A DNA stretch of 64,000 nucleotides from Halomonas sp. 1513. Its GTDB lineage: Bacteria > Pseudomonadota > Gammaproteobacteria > Pseudomonadales > Halomonadaceae. The translations under genes and the position numbers were made by a program. The DNA is taken from contig CP019326.1 of NCBI GenBank assembly GCA_001971685.1, positions 2,232,001 to 2,296,000 on the forward strand. Direction: 5' to 3'. Of this stretch, positions 16,699-24,382 are shown piece after piece. Each line of letters begins with the position of its first letter. Position 1 is the first letter of the stretch. The notes under the pieces were generated by a model. The model was not told the DNA's origin. It searched no databases and saw nothing but the letters and a program-made list of their open reading frames with translations.

Positions 16699-17841
16699 TC
16701 AAATGCGCCTCAACACTTCCATATATTTCGCGCCATAAGCCTCAAGAGAGAAATGTTCTTTTGCATACTCACGAGCAGCAATTTTAATTTCCATCACCTG
16801 GCTCGCATCACTCAAAAAGGAGACCAGCCGAGATGCCCACCCACTTTCGTCAAAGTTTGGCATCAACAATCCCGTGCGTTCATGCTCAATAATATCCGGA
16901 ACCCCTCCAGCACATGATGCTATCACAGGAAGTCCGGTCACCATTGCCTCTTGCACCGCATTAGGGACGCCTTCATTAAGTGAAGTAACGATTAAAGCAT
17001 GGCTTGCTTTCATTAACGCGTTGATATCATCGCGCCAACCCAAAAACTCCACTCTCCCTGCAAGGCCAAGGCTTTCTATCTCACAAATTAGTTTCTCATG
17101 ATAACTCGAATCATCAACCCCACCCACCATACTTAGCAAGAAATCCAATTCCGGATTTTGTTTGGCAATTTCCGCCATTACCCTAACTGCAAATAACTGG
17201 TTTTTCCTAGGATGCACCTTCCCAACATGCAAAAAACCAATGCGGGCATAGTTACACGATTGCGAACTGGTTGTACTAGGAGCATTTGAAGAAGTCTCGA
17301 TCCCTGGCGTGATATTGACAACCTTGCGACGTATCCCTTTGATTTGCTCTTTTGATAACTTCTCCTCAAGCACCGATGAATATTGGGTAACAATTAGACT
17401 TGATCGCTTCAGTGACACCTTTCTGGCCAAGTTCACCAAGGGGCTGGCCGGCAGCTCCAAGTCAATATCTAAAACGACTTTTTTCCCCGGAATAAAATAC
17501 GCTGCAAAATACACAAGCCCGCTCAAAGTGGACCTGAGAACAACCACTTTCCCATTAAGCTTTAGAACAAAAAAAAACAAATATGGCTGATATAAAAAAA
17601 CCATTAATATGTACAAGAGCTTCTTAACAAAGGAGCTTCCTGAGAACCCTCTTTCCAGCAAGGAAGGCCTCCATAGATACTTCATATCGACGCCTAGATG
17701 CTCTACATACTGGTTCACCTCATGGGCACGATGCGTTATGTAGCTAACTCCCTCATGATATTTTGAGAGTTCTGATGACAACATCGCTAAGCGTTTTGGC
17801 GCCCCAGTTTTACCAGAGCCTGAAAAAAATACACTAATCAT
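16699..17841 (-). CDS. Glycosyltransferase family 4
   Basis: A second GT4 enzyme (380 aa). The N-terminal GT-B lobe starts ISVFFSGSGKTGAPKR. The C-terminal lobe carries GFLHVGKVHPRKNQLFAV, HALIVTSLNEGVPNAVQEAM and GLPVIASCAGGVPDIIEHE, the typical donor-binding region. It lies 15 bases upstream of the next glycosyltransferase on the same strand and is A+T-rich compared with the flagellar genes. Donor and acceptor are unknown. Confidence 0.87.
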   Translation of the reverse strand: MISVFFSGSGKTGAPKRLAMLSSELSKYHEGVSYITHRAHEVNQYVEHLGVDMKYLWRPSLLERGFSGSSFVKKLLYILMVFLYQPYLFFFVLKLNGKVVVLRSTLSGLVYFAAYFIPGKKVVLDIDLELPASPLVNLARKVSLKRSSLIVTQYSSVLEEKLSKEQIKGIRRKVVNITPGIETSSNAPSTTSSQSCNYARIGFLHVGKVHPRKNQLFAVRVMAEIAKQNPELDFLLSMVGGVDDSSYHEKLICEIESLGLAGRVEFLGWRDDINALMKASHALIVTSLNEGVPNAVQEAMVTGLPVIASCAGGVPDIIEHERTGLLMPNFDESGWASRLVSFLSDASQVMEIKIAAREYAKEHFSLEAYGAKYMEVLRRI

Positions 17842-18188
17842 CGCTGCGAACCATTTCTTCTATAAGCACAAGGAAACAAACCATGTCTTTAACAAGTTAG
17901 GATAAGTTGGTTGCATTGCCACCGCACCTTAAAGAAATTGAAAATTTTCAGCCGAAAATGAAGTCGGTTTATCTATTTCCATTCAGAAAAAACCACAATC
18001 TGAGCCACTCAACTGAAGTCCCCCTACAGAACAACACAGACTATAGTGCAGCGATCAGGAGGATGAGATTAGCAGCGAAATTATCGTCAAACACTGTACC
18101 GCTAAGCGCGATGCCATCGTGATTATGGATCATGTGCAAGGCCATGAGCACGCTTGATCTTACTCATAGTTGAAAGCAATAATTACAA
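17842..18188. other. Intergenic region with an IS3-family fossil
   Basis: A 347-base, A+T-rich gap between the Wzy-like gene and the downstream glycosyltransferase. No intact gene is supported. It contains a decayed IS3-type end on the plus strand (18014-18157), described separately, and a GAAAATTTTC palindrome near 17940 of unknown meaning. Confidence 0.6.
18014..18157 (+). pseudogene. Fossil 5' end of an IS3-family element (terminal repeat, leader, orfA start)
   Basis: The plus strand here aligns with the minus-strand left part of the intact IS at 19.8-21.0 kb: a CCCCCT end, ACTATAGTGCAGC, ATCAGGAGG and ATG. After a one-base shift, the frame from 18068 reads IIVKHCTAKRDAIVIMDHVQ, clearly related to IKRWTAKRKAAVVMDIFK in the intact OrfA, and then stops at 18157. 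It is a truncated, frameshifted copy of a related but diverged IS. Confidence 0.6.
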
Positions 18189-19607
18189 CTAGAGACTTTT
18201 AAATTTACACCTAAGCACATAATAAAAAGACAAATAAACAGCGAAAGAATAGGATAAAAAGTGGAAAAAGCCGTACAGCGCATCAGACCCTAGTGAAAAT
18301 CTAAAAACGACAGCCAAAAATAGCAATGATGATAGAGGCGAGAAACTATTATACAGCATGGTATTATATGAGATCTTATATATAAAACCAACTATCAGCG
18401 CTGACAAGAAGACACCAAAATAAGAAAAGTTCCAATATGCCTCAGCAACACTCCCTATTGGCCATGCAGTATCTACTCTTCCAGTTAATTGATTGACATA
18501 ATGATAACCTGCTGCATTAGGCTTATCGAATGGAAGGGCTGCAGCAGGTATAAAAATGAAAGGAACAGATAGATATGTCTTTCCAAACTGATAACTTATA
18601 ACTTCTGGAGTGTTGAGATGCATACCAATTGCCGAGTTACTTTCTGCCCCTCTACGAGAAGCTTCACTGAAAGTATCTGAAACACCTTCCGCAGAACTTG
18701 AGATATACCCCCAAACACCTAGCTGTTGGATACTGTCAGATGAAAGGGACCTATTGGCGGTCATAGCCCCAATTGCGACGAGCAAAAGTGAAGCAGCCAG
18801 AAAGACTGTCTTGAAAGGAATTTTTTTATTATGGATAAAATAAAGGCATAAAAAAATTATAACCTTTGATAGGACTCCTCCCCTGCTGCCTGTTACCAAG
18901 AAGCCTAACAGCAAAGTGAACAAGACAATCCCCCAAAAAAATACTTTCTTAGAAAACCTTCCATTAAAAGCCATTAAAGTTAATGGCACAAGATAAGATT
19001 GATTGATTAAAAAAGTGTAATGGCCACCAATAGCAGCAGAAACCCTTTCGTTTCTCGCTATACTTCGCTGAGTTATAGCGTCCAAAAAGCCGCCTGCATG
19101 TCGCGAATAAACAAAAAAAGCAAAAATAGTAATTGCCAACCAAAACGCAACCACGATGTAATATTTATAATTTTCTTCGAGCAGCGCTTTTTTTCTTTCC
19201 TTTATAAAACAGTAATTACTGGGCGTCAGATAGTATGAAACAACCAAAGTTATAGTATACCCGCCCAGCAAGATGTAATGCTTAGACACTGCTTCATCTA
19301 AGCTGGAACCAAAGTTAAAGGCATGATCTCTATGATACCTCACCCCTTCAATACCAACTGTATAACTGCCTATAAATCCGAAAACAATTGAGGTGAGAAA
19401 CACATAGAAAAGAGGGTTAAAGTAATCCTTATTATAAGAAAAAACAAACATAAAAAAAATCAAAACGGAAAAATAAAACAGGTATGGGATCGCTTGCAAG
19501 TTGCCAGCGAGGAATCCATTTGCAACTATGAACAACAGCAAGATAGAAAAAACAAATAAAGCAATAAATACTGAGTGGTCTAGGCCTTTTACATTCACTT
19601 TATCCAT
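18189..19607 (-). CDS. wzy: Wzy-like oligosaccharide repeat-unit polymerase
   Basis: A 472-aa polytopic inner-membrane protein with about 11-12 hydrophobic segments and a long periplasmic loop in the second half. The loop area contains VTGSRGGVLSKVI, a pattern common in O-antigen polymerases. Wzy proteins join flipped repeat units at the periplasmic face, and their sequences are poorly conserved, so the call rests on topology, this motif and the cluster context. Strongly A+T-rich. It lies between the IS element and the glycosyltransferases. Confidence 0.75.
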   Translation of the reverse strand: MDKVNVKGLDHSVFIALFVFSILLLFIVANGFLAGNLQAIPYLFYFSVLIFFMFVFSYNKDYFNPLFYVFLTSIVFGFIGSYTVGIEGVRYHRDHAFNFGSSLDEAVSKHYILLGGYTITLVVSYYLTPSNYCFIKERKKALLEENYKYYIVVAFWLAITIFAFFVYSRHAGGFLDAITQRSIARNERVSAAIGGHYTFLINQSYLVPLTLMAFNGRFSKKVFFWGIVLFTLLLGFLVTGSRGGVLSKVIIFLCLYFIHNKKIPFKTVFLAASLLLVAIGAMTANRSLSSDSIQQLGVWGYISSSAEGVSDTFSEASRRGAESNSAIGMHLNTPEVISYQFGKTYLSVPFIFIPAAALPFDKPNAAGYHYVNQLTGRVDTAWPIGSVAEAYWNFSYFGVFLSALIVGFIYKISYNTMLYNSFSPLSSLLFLAVVFRFSLGSDALYGFFHFLSYSFAVYLSFYYVLRCKFKSL

Positions 19608-19634
19608 AAATTATGATTTACCCGCTTATCACCT

Positions 19635-19833
19635 TTACATGTTTTGGTTAACTGCTAACCTAGGGATAACTATCGAAAGCAATCGGACAGCGAGAATGTC
19701 CGCCTGGTAGGTCTCGTCCAGCGCAGCTTTCTTCTGTTCCCGCCGGATGCCGCCTTTGAAACGCATCTCACCTTTCAGGTAATTCATAGCGGTATGCCGC
19801 AACCTCGCAAGGCTCCCAGCGGCACGATTGTAA
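19635..19833 (-). pseudogene. C-terminal remnant of a transposase (possibly ISAs1-like)
   Basis: A reading frame ending at 19635 contains LARLRHTAMNYLKGEM followed by KKAALDETYQADIL, resembling the C-terminal tail of ISAs1/H-repeat-type transposases (LRR-A-NLLK...AAMD-DY). The upstream part is cut off by the IS3-family element whose end is at 19834. It is a fragment only, and the family assignment is tentative. Confidence 0.42.
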
Positions 19834-19856
19834 TGACCCCCTGGTTTCTGCACACC

Positions 19857-20675
19857 CTACGCAGCTAATGCCGGGTGTGCACGGGGTGCCACATAGCCCA
19901 ACGACTGATGTGGCCGCTCTTCGTTGTAGTACCGGATCCAGCGGCTGATGACCGCTCGGGCCTGGCCCAGCGACTCGAACCGATGTTGCCAAATGCACTC
20001 TTCTTTCAAGGACCGGAAAAAGCGCTCAACCAGCCCGTTCTGCTCCGGCGTGTAGGGCGTCGTGAACTCCTGGGTGAGTCCGTAGGCCTTCACCGTCCCT
20101 GTATAGTGTCGGCTGCTGAAGACGAGGCCATTATCGGAGCGCAGGGCCAACGGTTGATGAATACGGCCCAGTGCGCCGAATCGATGCACCAGAGCCTCTT
20201 CCAGCGCGGCTTCAGCGGTCTTGCTGCTGCCGTTGTCCGATAATCGCCAGCCAAGGATTTCCCGCGTGCAGCAGTCGATGATCACCGCCAGGCTGGCCCG
20301 CCGATCCTTGCCGCACCACACATGCGTCAGATCGGTCACCCAGCGCTCATCCGGCCGTGAGGCGACAGACGGCAGGCTCCTGGCGCGCGGTCGAAAGCCC
20401 TGAGGCCGCTTGCGCACCTGCCAACCCTTCAACTGAAGGATGCGCTGAATCGGCTTGCGGTTCTCACCAAGCACGCAAGCCAGACGGCGATAGCCGTAGG
20501 TGGGAAACCGCTCCAGGGCCAGCTTAACGCTCGCTGCCAGGTCGGCATTGATCACACGGCGCCGCGGCCTGGGGCGGTAATACAAGGTCCGCCGGGGGAG
20601 CCCCAGCCATCGACAAAGTTTGACGAGCGATACCACATGGCCTTCCTCAGCCAGCTGCGCCTGCAACGACCTCAC
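19857..20675 (-). CDS. IS3-family transposase OrfB (DDE integrase domain)
   Basis: A 272-aa transposase. An HTH_21-type segment (about residues 45-100; ERFPTYGYRRLACVLGE) precedes the integrase core. The DDE acidic residues can be placed in WVTDLTHVW, LRSDNGLVF and NGLVERFFRSLKEE. The tail PHQSLGYVAPRAH is typical of the family. It starts at GTG 20675, overlapping the orfA stop in GTGA. It can also be read as an OrfAB fusion by a -1 slip at an A7 tract (20708-20714) near the end of orfA; that frame is open throughout. Confidence 0.93.
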   Translation of the reverse strand: MRSLQAQLAEEGHVVSLVKLCRWLGLPRRTLYYRPRPRRRVINADLAASVKLALERFPTYGYRRLACVLGENRKPIQRILQLKGWQVRKRPQGFRPRARSLPSVASRPDERWVTDLTHVWCGKDRRASLAVIIDCCTREILGWRLSDNGSSKTAEAALEEALVHRFGALGRIHQPLALRSDNGLVFSSRHYTGTVKAYGLTQEFTTPYTPEQNGLVERFFRSLKEECIWQHRFESLGQARAVISRWIRYYNEERPHQSLGYVAPRAHPALAA

Positions 20676-20983
20676 GAGTTCTCGTCCTCGTCGAGCAGGC
20701 GCTTGAATTTTTTTAGTGCGTAGATCTGCAGGTGGGCCTCGCCCAGTGCCTCCTTGGTCTCCCGGAGCTCGGACTCGTACTGCTCACGGATGTCCTTGGG
20801 GCGGGCTTTGAATCCGTTCTCCATGTTGCGTTGGGCATCATCGATCCAGCCCTCGACCTCGGAGACAGTGAGGTCGTATTGGCGCGCCACCTCAGCGACC
20901 GTGGTCTTGCCCTTGAAAATGTCCATGACCACAGCGGCCTTGCGCTTGGCGGTCCATCGCTTGATGGGGTTATCGTCACTCAT
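20672..20983 (-). CDS. IS3-family transposase OrfA (helix-turn-helix)
   Basis: A 103-aa DNA-binding protein. The helix-turn-helix lies at about residues 10-50 (RWTAKRKAAVVMDIFKG, then TTVAEVARQYDLTVSEVEGW), followed by a coiled-coil-like segment (about 70-100) typical of IS3 OrfA. AGGAGGACAG precedes the ATG at 20983. A run of seven A residues (20714-20708 on the minus strand, frame A-AAA-AAA) is a standard slippery site for -1 frameshifting into orfB. Confidence 0.9.
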   Translation of the reverse strand: MSDDNPIKRWTAKRKAAVVMDIFKGKTTVAEVARQYDLTVSEVEGWIDDAQRNMENGFKARPKDIREQYESELRETKEALGEAHLQIYALKKFKRLLDEDENS

Positions 20984-21264
20984 CCTGTCCTCCTGATGGC
21001 TGCACTATAGCCTGTGCAGCTCAGAAGGGGGTCACTTCACCCCGGCCGCAGTACCGGACGTGCGCGATTGACGAATCCGGTAGCCGTCAGGAAAGTTATC
21101 GCCTCTAAGGTTATTCAGGCTCTTGCTTTTCTGGTTCGACGACGGTGACCTAGCGCTCACGCTCCGAGTTGAGTGGTCAGTATATCAATATGACATGCAT
21201 ACACTGGCTCAGTAAGTTAATACTAAGTACCAGGTGAGTACAATTCACTATACAATAAAAACTA

Positions 21265-22152
21265 CTACCAATTAAGCTTGATCATGGATATAACTTGATC
21301 AGAAGCAACATTAAGCCACTGAAGAAAATTTGACCGATCACCCCTTTTAAATGACCCCATCAAATATCGAAATGTCACTGGAAGATAACGAGCCTTTTTA
21401 ATATCATCTTTAGAAAAATCCCTCAAATTGGCTAGCCTTTTCTCTTTAATATCTTGATCTAGCTCTTTTGCAATAGACTTAAAGTAGCGCTGCTCTACTT
21501 TCCTACCAGGTGAAAAAGTAAACCCATCGGAAAAAGCAAACCGCCTATACAAAAATGCGCCAAGCACATTTATCTCACACACATTAATCAACCGTGTATA
21601 CAGATCCCAATCACTACACATTCGCATTCTAACGTCGTAGCCGCCTACATCTTCGTAGTATTTTCTAGACAACATTAAAGTGCCATGAGTAAATGGTACC
21701 CGTTTAGCGAGACTGCACTTTGAGACCTGGTAGTCATCACCTTCTTTCAACAGGTCAAAGCTATCGTCCTCTGGAATTTCAAGACTTGACTTGGAGCCAA
21801 CAGCACCTACAGAAGGCGAATTAGAAAGAACTTTATATTGCCTTCGCAACCTGTCAGGTAAAGAGATATCTCCAGCACCTTGAATGGCGATGTAAGGTGC
21901 CTGCGACTCATCTATAGCCCGGCGAATAGCCTTAACAAACCCTGCATTATTTTGATGGATAACACGCAACCGTGGATCGCTGTAAGAGTTTAACGTCTCT
22001 TTTACACGACTATCTGTACTGCCATCATTAACAATTACCACTTCAAAGCTATCAAATTTTTGCGCCAACAAACTGTCGACAGTAGTTCGGATATAGTCGG
22101 CGCGATTATACCATGCGCACACAATAACAACTTGGGGAGTAGAATCAGGCAT
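21265..22152 (-). CDS. Glycosyltransferase family 2
   Basis: A 295-aa inverting GT-A glycosyltransferase. VVIVCAWYNRADYIRTTVDS opens the Rossmann-like fold, EVVIVNDGSTDS is the nucleotide-sugar site, PYIAIQGAGDISLPDRL holds the DxD-like position, and MRMCSDWDLYTRLI is the acceptor-side block. It is A+T-rich. It lies 12 bases downstream of the MurB-like gene and 231 bases before the IS element, so it belongs to the upstream part of the same operon. The linkage formed is unknown. Confidence 0.88.
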   Translation of the reverse strand: MPDSTPQVVIVCAWYNRADYIRTTVDSLLAQKFDSFEVVIVNDGSTDSRVKETLNSYSDPRLRVIHQNNAGFVKAIRRAIDESQAPYIAIQGAGDISLPDRLRRQYKVLSNSPSVGAVGSKSSLEIPEDDSFDLLKEGDDYQVSKCSLAKRVPFTHGTLMLSRKYYEDVGGYDVRMRMCSDWDLYTRLINVCEINVLGAFLYRRFAFSDGFTFSPGRKVEQRYFKSIAKELDQDIKEKRLANLRDFSKDDIKKARYLPVTFRYLMGSFKRGDRSNFLQWLNVASDQVISMIKLNW

Positions 22153-22164
22153 GTTAAAAAATCC

Positions 22165-23127
22165 TTAGCCAATTTTATCGGCAGGGAAGATCATCCCGTT
22201 CGGATGAATATAACGGGCTTCTACTTCCATCCTATAGCCAGTAGCATCAGCCGCTCTATTGACGATCAACTCAATCAGCCCCAGCACATCAGAAGCCCTT
22301 GCTCCACCATAGTTAACAATGAAATTAGCATGATGACAGGACACAGATGCCTTACCAAGGCTAAAGCCTTTCAGGCCTATACGCTCAATTACAGCCCCGG
22401 GCGGCCCAACATCTTCATACATCGCCGGATTGCTTTTGAAAACCGAACCACAATTCGGCATCTTACGTGGAAATTTCCGGTTCCGCTCAGCCAAAATACT
22501 GAGCATCTCTTGGCGTATTTTCAGCTTATCGCCTGATAAAAAACTCAGCTTTGCTGAAGCAATAACCTCACTATTACTTTGACAGACCGAGCTACGGTAA
22601 GAAAACTCACACTGTTCCGCATCACGCTGGTGAATATTCCCTGCAGCATCAACGCTCTCAACAGTGACCACCGAGCTGCCAATGCCTTTACGCTGACTCC
22701 CACCGTTCATACATATCAAACCACCTAGCGTGCCTGGTATCCCACAGGTGTGCTCAGCGCCGGTTAATCCTGACAGCATGATTTTTCTTGCCAGGAAAGG
22801 CACCCACACTCCAGCTTGGGCATAAACGATATTGTTTTCTATATGCACCGATGACATTCGTGAGCTAAGACGAATGCAAACAGCCCTTAGCCCTTCATCG
22901 GAAAATAGTAAATTCGAGGTATCTCCAATAACAACGCTAGGGAGGTACTCTTGTGCAATGAAAGTTCTCAAGGAGCAAAGCTCCGCTACTGTACTAGGTT
23001 CTACGATGACGTCAGCAACTCCCCCTATCCGCCACCGGCTAATAGCTGCAAGTGAGACGTTTTCTTTCACACCGCCCGGGCATATTCGCTTTAGCTCATC
23101 GATATGATTCTGTTCTAATCGCCGCAT
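22165..23127 (-). CDS. murB: MurB paralog, UDP-N-acetylenolpyruvoylglucosamine reductase
   Basis: Reduces UDP-GlcNAc-enolpyruvate to UDP-MurNAc with NADPH and FAD. It is 320 aa from ATG 23127; an upstream in-frame start lies inside murA and is unlikely. FAD-binding elements SRWRIGG, VVIGDTSNLLF and AEHTCGIPGTLGGLICMNGG are present, with the catalytic-type Ser in NCGSVFKSNP and AVIERIGLKGFSLGKASVSCHHANFIVN. This is the short, type II form, unlike the E. coli-type MurB normally used by gammaproteobacteria. It overlaps murA by 13 bases inside the polysaccharide operon and is probably a dedicated paralog rather than the cell-wall enzyme. Confidence 0.85.
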   Translation of the reverse strand: MRRLEQNHIDELKRICPGGVKENVSLAAISRWRIGGVADVIVEPSTVAELCSLRTFIAQEYLPSVVIGDTSNLLFSDEGLRAVCIRLSSRMSSVHIENNIVYAQAGVWVPFLARKIMLSGLTGAEHTCGIPGTLGGLICMNGGSQRKGIGSSVVTVESVDAAGNIHQRDAEQCEFSYRSSVCQSNSEVIASAKLSFLSGDKLKIRQEMLSILAERNRKFPRKMPNCGSVFKSNPAMYEDVGPPGAVIERIGLKGFSLGKASVSCHHANFIVNYGGARASDVLGLIELIVNRAADATGYRMEVEARYIHPNGMIFPADKIG

Positions 23128-24368
23128 TCGACGCTCGCCCCAAGAGCTTTTAATTTTTCCGGAAAGTTCACATAACCACGTGCAATTTGCCAAGAATCTG
23201 TAATCGTCGTCTCACCTTCAGCCATCAGCCCACACAAAGCTAACGCAGCTCCTGCACGAAGGTCTAACGCTTTGACCTCTGCACCATGCAATTGGCCGCC
23301 GGCACCATGCAAGACCAGCATGTCTCCACGAATTTCGTGCTTGGCTCCCATCCTGGCCATTTGCTCTGCATAGGCGTAGCGACCAGGAAAGCGTAGATCA
23401 ATAATTCGTGACTCACCCTTCGCTTTAGCGGCCCATGCTGCGAGTATGGGTTGAACATCCGAGTTTATGCCGGGATGTGGTCCGGTACTAATTTCAATTG
23501 GATAGCAGTTCCCCCCGCGCACTATAAGCGATTCATCATTGTGGTATAGTTTTGCCCCGGCGGCACGGAGGTGTGTAAGAACCACTTCCAAGTCTTGGTG
23601 CGGGAAGCCATGAATCTCTATATCGCCTCCTGTGATCACTGCACCAGTCAACCAGGTTATAGCCTCCATGTTGTCAGCAATAATACTATGCTCAGCACCA
23701 TGCAGCCCATCCACGCCGGTGATTTCGATGTGCTCCTGCCCAAACACCTTGATTTTAGCGCCCATCTTTCTCAGCAGCGCAATAAGATCGAGAATTTCGG
23801 GCCGTATGTGTGGATTCCAAATTCGTGTCACGCCTTCTGCCAGCGTGCCACACAAAATTGCATTTTCGGTCGCACCAGTAGAGCGAAGCGGCAGGTAAAT
23901 ATCTGCTCCCTTTAGCCTACCCTTTAGCTCTGCGCAGAGATAATCATTCTCCTCCCATACAAGTGCCCCTAAGCTCTCGAGCACCATCACGTGCAGATCA
24001 TACTTACGCTCTCCAAGTTTACAGCCGCCTGGAAGCGGTACCGCACCAGCACCTAACCTTGCAGTGAGTGCGCCAAGAATTAGCAGCGTGTTGCGAATAG
24101 AGCGATCTTCCCAACGCAGCGTGCTGTTGAGTTGGTTAGGCTCAGAAATCGCAATGCTTTCTTCTCCCGCCAGTGCACACTGCTTGCCTAGCTGATTGAG
24201 CATGTCTACATGAATTTTCGCATCGAGAAGCTGGGCTGGATAGTTATCTAACACAATGGAGTCTGAAGTTAGCAGACTAGCCGCTAATAAGCGAAGAGCT
24301 GAGTTCTTTGCACCGCTAAGGTTAATGGAACCTTCAAGCCGCTGAGGGCCGGTAATTTTGACCGTCAT
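23115..24368 (-). CDS. murA: MurA paralog, UDP-GlcNAc 1-carboxyvinyltransferase
   Basis: Transfers enolpyruvate from PEP to the 3-OH of UDP-GlcNAc. 417 aa from ATG 24368 (a TTG at 24380 is possible), close to the 419 aa of E. coli MurA. Active-site landmarks are kept: LSGAKNSALRLL (Lys21-Asn22), PLPGGCKLGERKYDLH with the PEP-binding Cys116, TGPHPGINSDVQP (catalytic Asp) and LDLRAGAALAL. It sits between wzx and the MurB paralog, a place not expected for the housekeeping gene. Together the pair could make UDP-MurNAc, or a related lactyl sugar, for the polysaccharide. Confidence 0.87.
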   Translation of the reverse strand: MTVKITGPQRLEGSINLSGAKNSALRLLAASLLTSDSIVLDNYPAQLLDAKIHVDMLNQLGKQCALAGEESIAISEPNQLNSTLRWEDRSIRNTLLILGALTARLGAGAVPLPGGCKLGERKYDLHVMVLESLGALVWEENDYLCAELKGRLKGADIYLPLRSTGATENAILCGTLAEGVTRIWNPHIRPEILDLIALLRKMGAKIKVFGQEHIEITGVDGLHGAEHSIIADNMEAITWLTGAVITGGDIEIHGFPHQDLEVVLTHLRAAGAKLYHNDESLIVRGGNCYPIEISTGPHPGINSDVQPILAAWAAKAKGESRIIDLRFPGRYAYAEQMARMGAKHEIRGDMLVLHGAGGQLHGAEVKALDLRAGAALALCGLMAEGETTITDSWQIARGYVNFPEKLKALGASVECGD

Positions 24369-24382
24369 AATAGCGCTCAATT

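Larger units (their letters stand above)
19834..21034 (-). mobile_element. IS3-family insertion sequence, complete
   Basis: About 1201 bp, bounded by inverted ends that begin TGACCCCC on the left and read GGGGGTCA on the right. It carries orfA and orfB on the minus strand in the -1 arrangement of IS3 elements. No 3-5 bp direct repeat is visible (flanks TAA and CTT), so the insertion is old or one flank has been rearranged. It separates the Wzy-like gene from the glycosyltransferase and MurA/MurB genes upstream and may affect transcription through the locus. Confidence 0.88.

Noticed and set aside
17907..18122. 71-codon plus-strand frame in the gap downstream of the Wzy-like gene.
   Set aside because: Its last part is the wrong frame of the IS3 fossil and its first part has no ribosome site or recognisable protein features.
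21053..21081. Hairpin ACCGGA...TCCGGT next to the IS that recalls domain V of a group II intron on the minus strand.
   Set aside because: The outer helix and a two-base bulge can be drawn, but the catalytic AGC triad is not present, the inner helix has a mismatch and no reverse transcriptase frame lies nearby. A covariance-model search would decide.
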